64,000 bases of DNA from Tilletia caries (GCA_032718865.1 JALUTQ010000045.1:496001-560000); one strand, 5' to 3'. Shown: positions 1-13,054, counted from the first letter of the stretch. Made by a program: numbers and translations. The notes: a model not told the origin generated them from the letters alone.

Positions 1-171
1 AACAAGGACGGTAGCGGTGGTGAAGGGACGGGGACGGCGAAGGGTGGAGAGATTAAGGCGGGTGCGGGCAAGCCTGGTGTTGCGGATGAGGATGGGGATG
101 CGGTTTCTTCGAATCCGTTCAGTGGGTTTTCTTCGATTACGCGGTTCCATCCGGAGGACGAGTACTATTGA
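1..171 (+). CDS. 3' end of an unknown protein (partial)
   Basis: Frame 1 is open from the first base and ends at TGA 169-171, giving the last 56 residues of a protein that begins left of the window. The tail is Gly/Lys/Asp-rich and ends in an acidic-aromatic stretch (SSITRFHPEDEYY). No domain is visible and I do not recognise the family. The frame could be chance, but its composition is protein-like and it stops just before a non-coding, pyrimidine-rich stretch, as the end of a gene would. Confidence 0.45.
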   Translation, partial: NKDGSGGEGTGTAKGGEIKAGAGKPGVADEDGDAVSSNPFSGFSSITRFHPEDEYY

Positions 172-1675
172 GTCCAGGGAGGGGAATAGACGACCCGGGC
201 AGCTTGGGAAGGGCAGCTTCTTTCCTGCCCAGATGGACATTCAACCCCCCCCGGCCCCCGTACCACCGGTCTCTACCTGCCGCTTCGGAGACATCAAAAT
301 TGGGGTGCGCCACGCCTCCAACCTCCAACCTCGAGGCTCGAGTGTCAAGGGAGGATGGATCTTCGTTGCCTGGCGCACCACAAGTTTATCCTTTGCTCCC
401 CCAAAATACGCACATCATCACCCACACAAACGGACACACACGAATCTCCTCTTCCCGTCCTTTCTTTTCTCTCGCTCTCTGTCTCTCTCCGTCTTCATTT
501 TTCTTCATCTTCCTTCCTCAGATCCTGGATATTCATAGGTCTAAACCCCCTTCCCACATTCGCTTCATGAACTCCTCTCTCTCCCTCTCCCTCTTCCTCT
601 CTCTCTTTCTCTCTCGTCTTTATGGCCGTCTTCGCTGGTCTCCCCAATTCCTCCCTCCCTTTCCCCCGTTGTCTTGCGTCTGTGTGTCGATCGTGACCGT
701 GACTTTCCCTTCTTGACCGCTTTGGCCTTTGACGCTGTCTCTCTCTCTCGCTTTCCTTTGTTTCTTCCTTACGTCTCTTTTCTCCCGCCCCGCTCTCACT
801 ACCCTCGTCCCCAATCGTTCGTTCGTTCGTCCGTTCTCCCATCGCGCGCGAATCATTCTTCCATCCCTTTCTGACCTCCCTTTACACATCGATTTCGTCC
901 GGCGCGGGCGAGCAAGGATGAGGCGATGAGGCGATGAGGTGGCTTTGTCTGGCCGACAAGGGGGTCAACAAAGGGAAGGAAGTTGCCAGGGTTCTGACTT
1001 CTGGGCGCTTGTGCTGGACCCGGAGTCTTGCGCTTGGGTTTGTGGAGTCTGGCTGGGTGTGGGGTGGCCACGTGGTGAGGCTGAGACCCTGTGAGCTGCT
1101 GATGTGAGACTTTTCAAAGTGGTGAGTCTGAGTGTGGTCTCCGCTGTGCGGAGATGTGGCGGGTGGCCCCAAGGGCCCAGCCACTCTGTGTGAAGTGAGC
1201 AGTTAAGGCAGGCAGCCCATATGGAAGCAAGGCGGCTTTCTCCCCCTCATCAACAACAGCAAGCAGTCTGCAATCTTCAGCTCGAGCTCCAGGCGTGCGT
1301 CAACTGTGCTTCTGGCGAACGCAACCCCCGGGGGATACTGAGCAAAAATACAGACAAGCCGGAGTCTCACCGAACATACGGACCGACGGACGGACAGCGC
1401 GTCTGCACTCTGCAGCCCTTCGGATCCCTCGAATTTTGACGGCCCTATTCACTCGACTGTGTGGGTAGCCGACGCCCCGCCCGGTTGCGTACTCGTATAC
1501 CCCCGACTGGATCCCCTCACGCCCCCCCCCCCCTCTCTCTCTCGCTATCTATCCCCCAGCGCATCGCCGCTTCCTCAGCCGGCAAATATCCCTGAACCCC
1601 CGTCTCTCGGCCGCTACCCCCATCCGACCCGTGCAGCGAGCGAGCCAGCGACCCCTCTGCGCAACTCTCAGCGAA

Positions 1676-1721
<46 letters not shown>

Positions 1722-2036
1722 CGCTGCTCGCCTTCGCGCCCTCGGATGCGATCCCGAAACAGTCGCATTTCATCGTCGAAATAAGGAGGCAAAGGTGGCC
1801 TTGACCGCCTCTCGTAGCGCCCTCGATCCACAGCACTACTTCCATTTTCGTTCCAACCCGCCTTCTTATCTCGCCCTGATCTCAGAGAACACGACACGAC
1901 ACGACACGACACGACACGACAGCGCGGCAGAATCGACGAGCGTTCCTCTTCCCGAATCCTCCCCCGCCCGCCCGCCCCCGCTTTACTTCCCGCACACACA
2001 TACACCCTCACAAGCGCGGCAGATTCGCCTCCAGAC
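172..2036. other. Intergenic region and promoter of the ARID gene
   Basis: No gene is supported here. The stretch is rich in C/T runs (about 430-900) and contains a hexamer repeat (CGTCCT)n at about 1678-1722 and an (ACGAC)n repeat at about 1889-1920, both in the likely 5' leader of the ARID gene. The long open frames across it on both strands are low-complexity translations of these runs. Confidence 0.6.
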
Positions 2037-2183
2037 ATGTCCGGCTATGATCCCAACGCGAACAATAGCTTCTTCGGCTTCACCGGATTCAACCCCGGCC
2101 TCGCCGCTGCTCAGCAACAGCAAGGGGGGCCTCAAGCCGCATTCATGCAGCAACTGCAGCAGCAGCATCAACAAGTACAAGCA

Positions 2184-2214
<31 letters not shown>

Positions 2215-5200
2215 AGCAGCAGCAGCAGCAGCAACAGCAGGGGATGCTTGGAGGGTTCGGAGGCATGCAGCAGCAGCCACATCAGCAGATGAACACCGGG
2301 ATACCGAACATGGGACAAGCCGGAATGGGCAACCCTGGGCCGGTCTCCACTGGGGTGGCGATGATGCAACAGCAGGCTCAACCACAACAACAGCAGCAGC
2401 AGCAGCAGCAACAACAACCTCAAATACAGCAGCAGCAACCACAAATGAACACCGCGCAGCTCATGACCGTCATCACTCAGAACTTTCCCACTCTGTCACA
2501 GCAGCAAGTCCAGTCCCTACTCGCGAATCCTGCCCAGCTACAAGCAATCTGGCACCGGTTTCAGCAGCAGCAGGCTTTGAAGAATGCGCAGATGGCGCAA
2601 CAGGGCGGAGGCGGTGGGCAACCACAGCAGCAGCAACAGCAGCAGCAGCCGGGACCACAGCACATACAGCAACAGCAACAGCAACAGCAGCAACAACAAC
2701 AGGCTCTACAACGGCAACAGCAGCTGGCTCAGGGCATGAATGCAGGTGCTGTGTCGGGTGCACAGGTTGCAACGGCCGCGTCGGCGGCGTCTCAACAGGC
2801 CGCCATGAATCGGAATAATCCATCCGGGTCAAATCTGGGCCAGCAAGTGGCACAGCAGCAGCAACAGCAGCAGCAGCAAAATCGACCTCAACCGCAACAG
2901 CAGCAGCCGAATCAGTCACAACAGCCGCAACAACAACAGCAACAGCCGATGGGAATGTCGAATGTGCCCCCTCAATTGATAACCCAACTGATCAACCGGG
3001 CCAAGCTCGGGCAGTTGACGCAGCCTGAATGGGCACAGGTACGTTCATCATCTTTCCTCACCCAAAATCACGCATGCCCTCTGCCCTGCCCTCTCCCCCG
3101 GGACGCGTCTCTCAAAAGCTCGCACCCCGCGTTTGCTGGGCGACGGCCGGGCAGAGAGGTATCGAGATTTCTTCCCCTTCCCGTCCATTATCTCATTTGC
3201 GCTTATCACTAATTCCGCTTGCCTTTTTTTTTTTTTTTTTTTACACTCGCTTCTCATAGTTGAAGATGGTGCTGTCAGGTCCTCAGGGAGCTGTGGTGAA
3301 GGAGCAATTGCAACAGTTTCAGCAACAGCAGCAGCACCTTCAACAGCAGCAACAGCAGCAACAGCAGCAACAACAACAGCAACAGCAACAACAGCCGAAT
3401 GCACAGCAGGACGGGAGATCTCAACAGCCCCAGTCGCAGCAGCAGGCTCAGGGGCAGCAGCAGCAGCAGCAAAGACCGGACCAATCTGGTGGTGCGCAAA
3501 ATTTTGGCGGTGTCCAAGCACCTGGTCAGCAGGGTCAGCCTCAAGGGCAAGGTCAACATGACTTTGCGCAAGGTACCCCCAAAGCCGGTCAACAGGCACT
3601 GCAGCAGATGGGCCAACCATCAGGTCCTCAGGGTCAGATGGCAGGTCGAACTACGATGAACGGCATGTCGATGTCGGCGCAGGACATTATCAACATCATG
3701 GGCAAGAAGGCTCAAGATTTGGAGGCTGCCATCAACAGTGGTAACATGAATCCTACGGAGCGAGACACTACGGTCAACGAGCTTGCACAGTTGAGAAGAA
3801 GACAGCAGACTATCCTTGCCAGTCTTTCCGCTCAGGCGATGGCACAGCAATCGGGTGGTCAGGTGTCGCAGCAGCAGCAGCAAGCGCAACAATTACAGCA
3901 GGGACAGCAGCCAGGCCAGCACCAGCAACCGGGGCGACCTCTCTCGCAGGCAGGGATCGGTGGGCAACAAAGTCAAGGTGGTCCAGGGCAACCTGCTTTA
4001 CAAGCAGTGGCGGGCCAGATGCGCGGGCAGATGGGTCTCCCCGGAGCCGGACCTCAAGCAAACTTCAGTCCGATGATGCAAAATATGTCTCCCCTCTCCG
4101 GTCAAGCTGGGCTCAGACCGATGTCTCAACCACAGCAGTCGACGCCCCAGCAACAGTCGGCTGTCCCATTACCACAACAACCAGGCGTGAACGGCGCTGT
4201 TCCGTCCCCGCAACAGGTGTCCAACGGTCTGAATGGGGCAGGAGGCGCGCGGACGAACCTTCATGTGCGCGAACAGTTTAGAGCTGTACTGCAGCAGTTC
4301 CTCATCACGCGGAACACGCCCGTCCAGGGAGGTCCGCCGGTGGTTGACGGCAAAGACGTGGACCTGCATGCGCTCTACTTCGCGGTGCAGTCCTACGGTG
4401 GGATGGTGGCGGTGAACGAGCAGAAGAATTGGCCGATGGTGGTCGTTGCGTTGGGGCTTGCGCCGATCCATTCGCCCCAGGCGCAGAACTTGGCCATGCC
4501 GTTGCAGAAGGTGTATGCGAACTTTTTGGCTCACTTTGAGGAGTTTTACAATGCTGCCAGCTCTGCTGGGGCTCAGGGTCAAGCGGTATTGCTCAGGATG
4601 GCGCAGCAACAACAACAGGCGCAGCAACAGAAGCAGCAGCAGCAGCAGCAGCAACAACATCAGCAACAGCAACAGCAGCAGCAGTACCAGCAACAGCAAC
4701 AGCAACAGAAGACAGGTGTATTACCGTCTCCACAGCTCGCTGCAGCCAACCTGATGGCGAACTCCGGCATGATGCCAAATTTCCCACCACCACCACCGAT
4801 CACAGCCGAACAACTCAGCAAGCTGGGCATGACCCAAGCAGAGTACCATCAGGCTTGGTTGATGCGTCAACAACAGGCGTTCCAGCAGCAGCAGCAACAG
4901 CTGATGCAACAGCAGCAACAACAACAGCCACAAGTGTCTGGTATGCAGGCTCAGCAAGCTGGTATGATGGGCGCCGCGGGCTCTCGGCTTCCTGGGCAAC
5001 CGGGTGGAGTGCAGAATGGTCAGGGCCAACAACAACAACAACAGCAGCAGCAGCAACAACAACTGCAACATCAACAGGCGAACCGGCCTGGTGGTCAGCC
5101 TCAAGCTCAACAGCTCGGCGCGAATGGAATGATGATGCCCAATGCGGCATCGCAACCTGGCCAGCAAGCACCTGGAGGGATGTCCTTCCCACCGGGTGGC

Positions 5201-8037
5201 TCGCCTGGCATGAACATTCCGGGCAGTGCGGGCGGGATCATGGGTCGTGCACCGGGTGGGATGCCTGGTATGCCCGGGGGCGGCATGATGGGCGCTGTCG
5301 GAGGACAGGGTTCTGCGATGGGGATGAATATGGGGATGGGGGGCATGGGCATGATGGGAGGGCCCGGAGGAGTGGCGGGTCTGCCTGGTGGTGGTCCCGG
5401 ACTGCCCGGTGGGCCGGCGTCGGTGCCGGGGATGATGCCGATGGGGATGGGGGGCATGGGTGTGATGGGCCCTGGCGGACTTATGGCGGGGCAACCTATG
5501 CCGATGGGCATGCCGATGCAGCGGCCTGGGATGGGAGGAGCAGGAGGGCCGGGGAGGCCGGGGATGCCGGGCATGCCGGGCGGTGGGATGGCCGGTCCGA
5601 TGGGTCTACCTGGCCAACTTCCGCCGGGTGCAGGGCAGGCGGTACAGCAGCAACAAGGCCAGGCGCAAGCCGCCCAGCAGTCCCAGGCGCAATTGCAAGC
5701 GCAGGCTCTGGCTGATGCCCAGGCTGCTCAGAATGCTGTGATGCAGGCTCAGGCGCAGTCGTTGCTTGCGTTGCCGATCCCGCTTTTGGAGGAACGGCTT
5801 ATGCATGCGAAGAGGTTCTTGCAACAGATTGATCATGAGATCGCTGCGAACAAGCGTGAGTTTGTCCTCCCCCCTTTGCCCCTTCTTATTCATACGTGCG
5901 CTCCCGGCTCACCCTTCTCTTTTTTGACGTACCTGCAGCACCAGGGCAGCCGAAGCCAAATGTCTCGGAAGAGGAGAGACGCGAGGTCTACAATGCGGTG
6001 AAGGAGCTTTTGCCCTTGCACTCTGATGTGGGCCACATGCTACCTGCGTATGCGGTAATCCATCCGGGCAGCAGCGCGTCGGACCCTGTCCGACGCATCA
6101 AGTATATGGGCGCCCTTTTCCGCGAGCAGGTCGAGGCGGAGAGCCGGCAGCAAGTCTTGGTTTCGGTCGAAGACCTCGGCAGACTGAGGGTGCAGTACCA
6201 GCGGCTTGTTAACACGATGCGGCAGCATAACTCGGTTTTGGTGGATCGTATCATGCAGCTCCTCCGGGCTCAGGAGAACAAGCAACGGGTGGAGGAGCTG
6301 GGACAAGGTGGAGCTGGACCTCAATCTCAGCAGGCCCAGCCGACGGGAGAGCAGCAGCAGCAGCAGCAGCAGCAAGCGCCTGGTCCTCCTACCCGGACAT
6401 TGTCGACGGGTCCCTCTGGTGTCGTTCCCGCCGAGCTACAAGCTCCGCACGGCATCAAGCGCGGTCTACGCGTTGAAGATCTGAAGCTGCAACCGAACAA
6501 GCGCGCCAAGACGGGATCCAAGGAGGTCGCCGGCACACCTGGAAAAGGCATGGCCAACGCGAATGCAGCGTCTGGGTCTGGCATGGCAGTGAGTCCGCAA
6601 GGCTCTACGTCGGCCGAAGATTCGCCCAAGATGGGTGCTGCCACGACCGGTGCTGCGAAAGGCAAGAAGGCTCTTCCGAAGAGTAAAGCTCCGGCTGGGA
6701 AGAAGGGCAAAGCTGCGGCGGCCGCGGCCGCCGCTGCTGCAGCTGCCGCAGCAGCCAGTACCAATGCAAGCGCTGAGGACAAGAAGGGTTCGGCGTCGAC
6801 TCCGAGCGACAAGACTGCGGTGGACTCCAAGGCAGACACGACCAAGTCGGAACTGTACGCTGGCGCCGGTCTTGGATTTAGCACCGTTGGGGGAGGTGCG
6901 GCTTCGACGCCTGCCTCCTCCGTTGTTGCGAAGACGCCTGCGCCTGTCGACCAGGCGATGCGTGCGGAAGCTGAGGCTGCGGCTGCGAAGAAGCGGGATG
7001 CGGACGCGGCGCAGCAGGACCTTGCTGGTTTCACTGAGACGACGCTTCAGGACTTGCTTACTGCTGCCAGCGGTGGTGGTGGAGGTGGAGGTGGCTCGGC
7101 TGGCGGAGGAGGGGCTGATACCGGTGCGCCATCGTCCTTTGCGGTGGACGGGGACAAGCAGGCGATGGACACTCTTGCCCAGCTGCTGAACTCTGGCTCG
7201 GGATATGAGTGGACTAATGCGGCTGGCGCGCAGGGCTCCTTCCTTGGCGGCGCTGCGGACCCGAACGGCCGACCGTCGGTGGCTCCTGTCCCCGTGCCTC
7301 CTTCCGGCAACAATAGCTTTGGCGGCATGTCGGGCATGGACAGCATGGACACGCTCTTGGGTGGCGGTCCAGCCGGTCTTGCGGACGCGAGTAACCTGGA
7401 GGACGCCGATGATAACTTGTTCGAGTTTATCGATGCCTCGTTCTTCTCTGTCGCGGACTCGTTACCGGAAGAAGCGGGCAGCACGGGGCCGACGGGTTCT
7501 GGTGGTGGTCTTGCTGGCGGATCGGGTGGGCCTTCGACGTCCGGCTCGGGCTCGGGCTCGGGTCTCGGCACGGGATCGACGACGGACGAGTCCCTGACGA
7601 AGACGCCGGAGCTGATCAACTCGTCTCGGCTGACGAACATGTCTGGTTCGTCGAGCAGTCTGGGAAGCAGCAGTGTTGCGACTAGAAACAGCGGCGGCGG
7701 CAATCCTGCCCTGGGCGGTCGGGTCTCCTCCATCCTGTCTGCGTACGGGATGGGTGGCCCGCTCAGTGCCAGTCCTGGAGACTTCTCGAGCAGCGACGAG
7801 GGCGAGCCCAGTCCACCGGACGGACAGCCTATTGTCGGTCGGATGGGCCAGCAACAAGGCGGGCCGAAGGCGGCTCAGACCGGCGCGGATGCTGATGGTG
7901 CGGCGGGTGGTGGTGGTCAGGGTGCCGCTGAGGACGGCTCGGCTACCAAGGTTCCCTTGGAACCGGTCAAGATTGCGACTGATTTCTGGTCGAACATGTT
8001 GGCGACGGATGACACGTCGTGGGCCCTTTTCTCTTGA
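2037..8037 (+). CDS. Gln-rich ARID-domain protein, SWI1-like chromatin remodelling subunit
   Basis: Three exons: 2037-3038, 3260-5855 and 5939-8037, with GT-AG introns and matching phases, give 1898 residues. An ARID/BRIGHT DNA-binding fold lies at about residues 667-765 (REQFRAVLQQFL start, a VxxYGGMxxV core, LxxFEEFY end). Glutamine tracts flank it, coded by mixed CAG/CAA. A Gly/Met/Pro-rich block (about 1010-1130) follows, then a conserved helical region at about 1165-1340 (PIPLLEERLMHAKRFL; RRIKYMGALFREQ), an Ala run and a Gly/Ser-rich tail. ARID plus Q-rich architecture is typical of fungal SWI1, the SWI/SNF subunit that contacts DNA in the nucleus. The SWI1 assignment is inferred; another ARID co-regulator is possible. 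The intron at 3039-3259 carries an 18-20 base T run before its acceptor. Confidence 0.85.
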
Positions 8038-9411
8038 AGGAGATAGGGGGACAAGCCACGATTGGGCCCCAGATCTATAGACGCCAAACCAGGTGGATAC
8101 CTCTTACCGGGGACGTCGGGAAGTGTGGATCTCGACAATACTATGGCAGCAACTCTCTTTCACTTCGAACCTATCGACTCTTTTTTTTTCTCCTCACTGC
8201 ATATACCAGCCTCGCCCTCACGTCTTCTCGATCCCATCGCGCTCCCGTCTCTCAACACACACAAAAACCTACACACCCTTCCTCAAGTTCTTTTCGCGAG
8301 ATTTCCTTTTTCCATTCTTCGCGCCTCGCTCCCCCATTCTTCCCCAGCAAAACTCTCGAGCAAAGGGTCCTTCTACTATCTTCACCGCCGAAACGTCTTT
8401 CCTCGGTCCCGAGACATCCAACATTTTTTTCTCCGCAATCACTCTCACGCCCCCAGCAACATATTTCCTCTCTCTCTTCGCGCGCGCCCTTCTTCTTCCT
8501 CTCCGGGGAGGGGGGAGCCACTTCTCAGCTTGCCTGCTCTTTATTCAGAACGGTTTCTTTTTCTCGAGTTTTTCGCCATCGCTCTCAAGATCATCTACAA
8601 CGTTACAGGATTCACAGAACCTATGGCCCCGACCCCTTCAAAAAAATCCCCGGGCTCCCCTATCCCTCAAACCCAACCAGCGCGGGACGGACTGGGAGGA
8701 ACAAGGGCACGGGGAAGGCGGTTAGACGAGACGTGACGGAGCGACAACTTGCAACCTCCTCCTCCTCCTCCTCTTACACGATGCAAAGGGCCCGGCGCTG
8801 CAAAACACAAAAACTGGAGGATCCCTCCATTCTTCCAAGAACGGCCTCCTCCTCCTCCTCATCCGCTTCTTCTCCTGCCTCTTTTTACAAGTCTTGCTAC
8901 ATTTTCTCTTCCTTTGGTCGTTCTCCCTCCTCTTCTTCCCTTCCTCTTGTCTCTATCTCTCTCTCTCGCCCAATCGGTCGCCGTGATGTATCAACTTTTT
9001 TTTTGTTTGGTCCCAGTGCCTATCTCTCCTCTCCTCTCTTGTGGGAAGCGTGAGACCCCTATTTGGTTCGGATTCCATATTCGAAGTTCGGGGACGGAGT
9101 GACAGGGAGAGAGAGAAAGACCAGAAGAGAGTTTTCGGATTGATGATACCTTGAAGGAGGGGGGTTAATGAAGAAAATGTACAAGAGGCGGGTTCGCGTT
9201 CGCGCTCGGATTTGCGCCGGGGTCGAGAAGTCGGCATTCATTCGTTGGCCCGTCCCTGGGCGGCGTGCAGGTCGTTTTGGAAGCAAAGTAGGAGGACAAT
9301 ACGGAGCTCCGTCCGGCATTTGTGTTCATACTTCGATGGATTGAGGGCCTTCGTCTCGTCGTGAGAATTGAGGGGGGGGGGAGCTTGTCGCCCAACCAGG
9401 CCCGAGGCCAT
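8038..9411. other. Convergent 3' region, no gene seen
   Basis: This separates the 3' ends of the ARID gene (+) and ARPC1 (-). It is strongly pyrimidine-biased on the plus strand, with TCCTCC and CTTCTC runs at 8755-8960. The overlapping open frames in it are Ser/Pro/Leu-rich, differ from frame to frame, and show no conserved motif. Confidence 0.6.
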
Positions 9412-10904
9412 TTATGCGATCCGAATGCTCTGCACGGCCGTTGCAAGACCTGCAATGGAGCCAGGTGCAGGTGCGCCTAAGCCCGCGGGTACGTTCCACA
9501 CACAGAGCCGTCCATCGACAGCGGTGGTGCTGACCGTCGCCCTCGGCGCGTTCGAGAGCAGCCTAACACTGGTGATCGTGTTCTGATGGGTCGTGTGCAG
9601 TTCACCGTCGGCGCCGATGTTCGACCCCGTCAGTGCGCCGAGGGAGGCTGCTGTGGTGTTGTTCTTGGCGCCGCCACCGGACGAGCCGGTCGGTGTGGTC
9701 ACGCCTGCGCCTGAGGCTGTCGGGGTGAGCGGGGAAGAGTATGCGGCTGCTGAGGAGGAGGTGGAGGAAGAAGAGGACGATCCGCGTGCGTCGGCGGTTC
9801 GGAACCTGTTAAATGCCTCGTTATTCAACCTGCCCACACCAGCGCCTGCTCCCCCACCAGCGAGCGAGGCCGGTTTGCCCGGTGGTGGCGGTGGAGGTGC
9901 GGGTTTAGCCGCCGCGGCCGATGCGGAATCGAGACTCTTGGAGAGCCGCCAGCCGGAGGAGAGGTCGCCTTCGAAGAGGACGGGTTGGCAGTCGTGTCCT
10001 GCGGCCACGATGGAGTTCTCGGAGGTGAAGGCGAGGGTGACGTGCGGGAGGGTCGGGGAGCGGATGCTGTGGATTGCGTGTGGGGGTGAGTCGGGGCCGG
10101 AGGGGTATATGATTGTCAGGGACGAGTCGTGGCCTGTGCACGATGGAGAGGAGAGGAGAGGGAGAATTCATCAGCAAAGGTAGATCTGAGAGGGGCATAA
10201 GGGTTACGAGAGAGACACTCACCGACATAAGCGAGCACATCGCCGGAGGGACTGAAGGCGACGCCATGGACCCATCCACCGGCAGGCGTAGGCCAGTCCC
10301 CACAAACCGTCCCAAAAGGCAATCGCTCGCCCCAAACCGACGGCGGCGGCTTCTGATCAACGCCCTTAATGAAGGCGCTGAAAACACGAGCGCGCATGTC
10401 GGCCGATCCCGCAGCGAGGAGGACGTTGTTCGGGTGCCAGTCGAGCGAGAGGACAGTCGACCGGATGGGTTTCTTGATATGCTTCGCGACCCACCAGTCC
10501 TGCTCGGTCTCGAAGGAGCAGATGGCGATGAGCTTGGCGCCGGAAGCGACGGCGAACTTGTCCTCGTTGGGCGACCAGCGCACGAAGGTGGCAGCCCGGT
10601 TGAGGCGGAGGAGCACGAGGGTGGGTTTCCAGGTGGCCTCGGCGTCGGAGAAGGTCCATACGTACGCGTTGCGGTCCTGGGCACAGGTGACGAGTCGGTT
10701 GCTGGTGTGGGCCCAGTCGATACCGGTGACGAGCTTGTCGTGCTCGGCGAGGGTGTGGGCGAGGACCCAGGTGTTGGTGTCCCTGTTGAGGTTGTAGATG
10801 AGGACCTCGTGCGAGTTGGGCGAGACGGCGACTTGGGTGCGGTCGCCGTTGAATGCGTGTGCGGTGAGCGGGCCGAGCGAGAGATGGTGTACTTGCGTCG
10901 CCAT
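9412..10904 (-). CDS. ARC40: Actin-related protein 2/3 complex subunit 1 (WD-repeat, ARPC1/Arc40)
   Basis: Two exons, 10904-10223 and 10133-9412, encode 467 residues. The N-terminus matches the ARPC1 pattern: residues begin [19 protein letters not shown], followed by WD blades with [36 protein letters not shown] and [19 protein letters not shown]. The protein is the beta-propeller subunit of Arp2/3, which nucleates branched actin filaments at cortical patches. It is roughly 90 residues longer than usual because a Ser/Ala/Pro/Gly-rich insert (about residues 297-408) sits before the last blade (TITSVRLL...[10 protein letters not shown]). The ATG at 10904 starts the conserved N-terminus. It converges with the ARID gene. 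Confidence 0.92.
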
Positions 10905-11315
10905 CGTTGCGGCTGCGGGTGCGGGTGAATGCTATGGGTGAGTGAGTGAGTGAGTGAGTGAGTGAGTGTATGCTCCTGCTGATGCTGGGCACGAAGCACA
11001 GACAGCATACAGCATACAGCATACAGCCGCCTTGCTTCCCGCTGGGGGGAGGGCGAGCGTCATGGCGGTGCTCTCTCGGCCGAAGCAACTTGAAGATGAG
11101 GTCGCGAATCTCGCGATGGCCGGCGCTCAGCTTCGCTTCGTCGTCCCCGCGTCCCCAGCCAGCACAGACTTCCTGAGGTCGAGGAGCCCTTCAGCTTGGA
11201 CCGACGCGATACACATCTGCCACCCGACTTGCACCAAGCACCGCGCTGCTTTCCGTACCCGCTGCGCAGCGTCTCGCCTCCTCAAGACCTCGTCGCTTAC
11301 ACCAGCTAATCCATC
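10905..11315. other. Divergent promoter region with tetranucleotide repeat
   Basis: Shared upstream region of ARPC1 (-) and the DUF1748 gene (+). It contains a (GAGT)n run at about 10936-10968 and a short AGCATAC repeat at about 11003-11025. No gene is seen. Confidence 0.6.
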
Positions 11316-11637
11316 ATGTTCGGTCGGCTTGCCCACCTGATCTTCGATGCGCTCCTCATCTCTGCCTGCCTCGCCGGTGAGTACAGGCGCAGCGCCAATA
11401 CGTACGGTGGGAAAAAAAAGCGCCTTCGCTGATGTACTCACGCCTGTGTCCGTGCTTCCGACCTTCGTTCTATCGGCAGGCATCAAGAGAACAACAGGCT
11501 TGACCCCAGCCCTCATGCGCATTCCAAACAAAGATCTGCGCAACATTACCAGGCTCTACCTCGAGACAGGCGAATGGGTGATGGATCTTTCCGTCGTTGT
11601 TCTAGGACGGTCACGCTCCTTCGAGCGGGTACGGTAG
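11316..11637 (+). CDS. DUF1748 family small fungal protein
   Basis: Two exons, 11316-11376 and 11480-11637, join in phase to give 72 residues. The sequence begins MFGRLAHLIFDALLISACLAG and continues IKRTTGLTPALMRIPNKD and a GEWV motif, the hallmark pattern of the fungal DUF1748 family. The N-terminal half is a hydrophobic helix that could insert in or lie on a membrane. The family is conserved across fungi; I know of no firm biochemical role. The first exon is too short for simple ORF finding, so this gene is easily missed. It is convergent with the hydrolase gene. Confidence 0.88.
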
Positions 11638-11836
11638 CCCGTGATCCAGCTACCATCAGGGCCGACCCTTTTCACCTCCTGCTCGTTTGCTCCACTCCAT
11701 GTTACCCCCTTTTTGTTACGCCTCCACTGCTGGGAACAGGCACTCTCGCCAGCAACGCCAAATCGCTCGCAACGCGCGAATTGAAAGACGATCCATGTAT
11801 TTGTTCCTGCAAATCCTATACATAATACATTCCGCA

Positions 11837-13054
11837 TTAAGCTGTTGTACCCGCACCTTGTCTCCGCCTCAGAGTAGTCTCGTTGGACTGTCCACCTGCC
11901 GCTCCCAATCCTCGCTGAATGTTGGCGATCACAGCCTCGTACGCAGAAGCGGTATACTTACGCGCCAAGTCAGTCTTGGGTGACTTGTCAAAGGAGTGTC
12001 CCGCATTCTTCAGCGAGATGAAAGTGGCGTCGGGATGGCCGCCGTCCTGAAGGGCCTTGACAAACCTGACTCCGCCATCGTGCAGGTGATCACCATCGCC
12101 GGTAACGATGACAATATGTTTCGAAGGGATGTCCTGAGCCGGAGACGCAAGTTTGGCGATGCTGAACCGCTTGGTCAGGAAGCTCCTCGGGTCGACGACG
12201 GCGCATGCATTGAAGAGCCAGATGACAAAAGGTGGCAGCAACAATCCGCCACCCTCACAGTTCTTGGAAGGCGCGTGGTCCGCGATGGACCAGTCACAGG
12301 GTGGGTACCTACAGAGAGCTCTTCAGTACAACAAGTAAAGAAAACGCTCACGTCAGAACAGAACACTTACAAGACCGAGATCGAGCTCATCTCCTTGATC
12401 CGACTCTGGGACAGCTTCTCCTGCACATTGGCAGAGCCTGAGATTGCCATATTGGCTCCGGCCGAGAAGCCGGAGAGGGAAACACTCTTGACATCGTCTT
12501 TGTTCGCAAAGTGTAAGATCGCCTGGTATGGGGAAGTCTGATGGATCAGCTTCGAACCCGCAGACGCAATCATTTCGCAGGTTACAAACTCACATCCTCG
12601 ACATCGTCGTGCGCCGCAGGGAAGGGTGCCTCCGGGCCCTTGCGATAATCCATGTCGTAGACGTCGATGTCCAGTTCCTTGGCGACTTGTCCAGCGTAAA
12701 GGTGATCCTCGCCCCAAAGATGGAGCATCCAACCTGCGGAGAGGTGGTAAGACTTTTTCGTCAGTCAGGCTGTTCTTTTTGAATTCCGGTTGTCTATGGT
12801 TCCTCACCTGAACCGTGGAAGTTCAGAAGGACGTCCCTGGGACCTTGGCGGACCCGGTCCGCGCGGTAGTACCGGAACGCCTTGATGGTGCGGCCCGCAT
12901 CGCGGCTAGGGATCTCGATCTCCTCCCACTTGATACCTTCGATCGGCTCCTTTCTGGAGACGCGAGTCGCGAATCGGATGATCGCTACGGGGACGTAGAG
13001 CAGTGCCCGTGTGAACAGACTGTGCTGCCTGGGAGGGTCTTCCGGGGAGGTCAT
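11837..13054 (-). CDS. Alpha/beta hydrolase fold-3 (HSL-type esterase/lipase)
   Basis: Four exons, 13054-12808, 12733-12594, 12522-12371 and 12308-11837, join in phase to 336 residues. Family marks are an oxyanion-hole motif HGSG (about residue 80; usually HGGG), DYRKGPEAPFPAAHDD, the nucleophile elbow GFSAG (Ser about 149), TGDGDHLHDGG carrying the likely catalytic Asp (about 253), and NAGHSF with the catalytic His (about 284). The complete triad suggests an active carboxylesterase or lipase. A hydrophobic N-terminal stretch (LLYVPVAIIRFA) may anchor it to a membrane. Substrate is unknown. Confidence 0.88.

Noticed and set aside
2143..5574. Long Leu-, Ala- or Gly/Pro-rich frames opposite the ARID gene
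   Set aside because: They arise from reading CAG/CAA repeats in other frames and strands and have no conserved motif.
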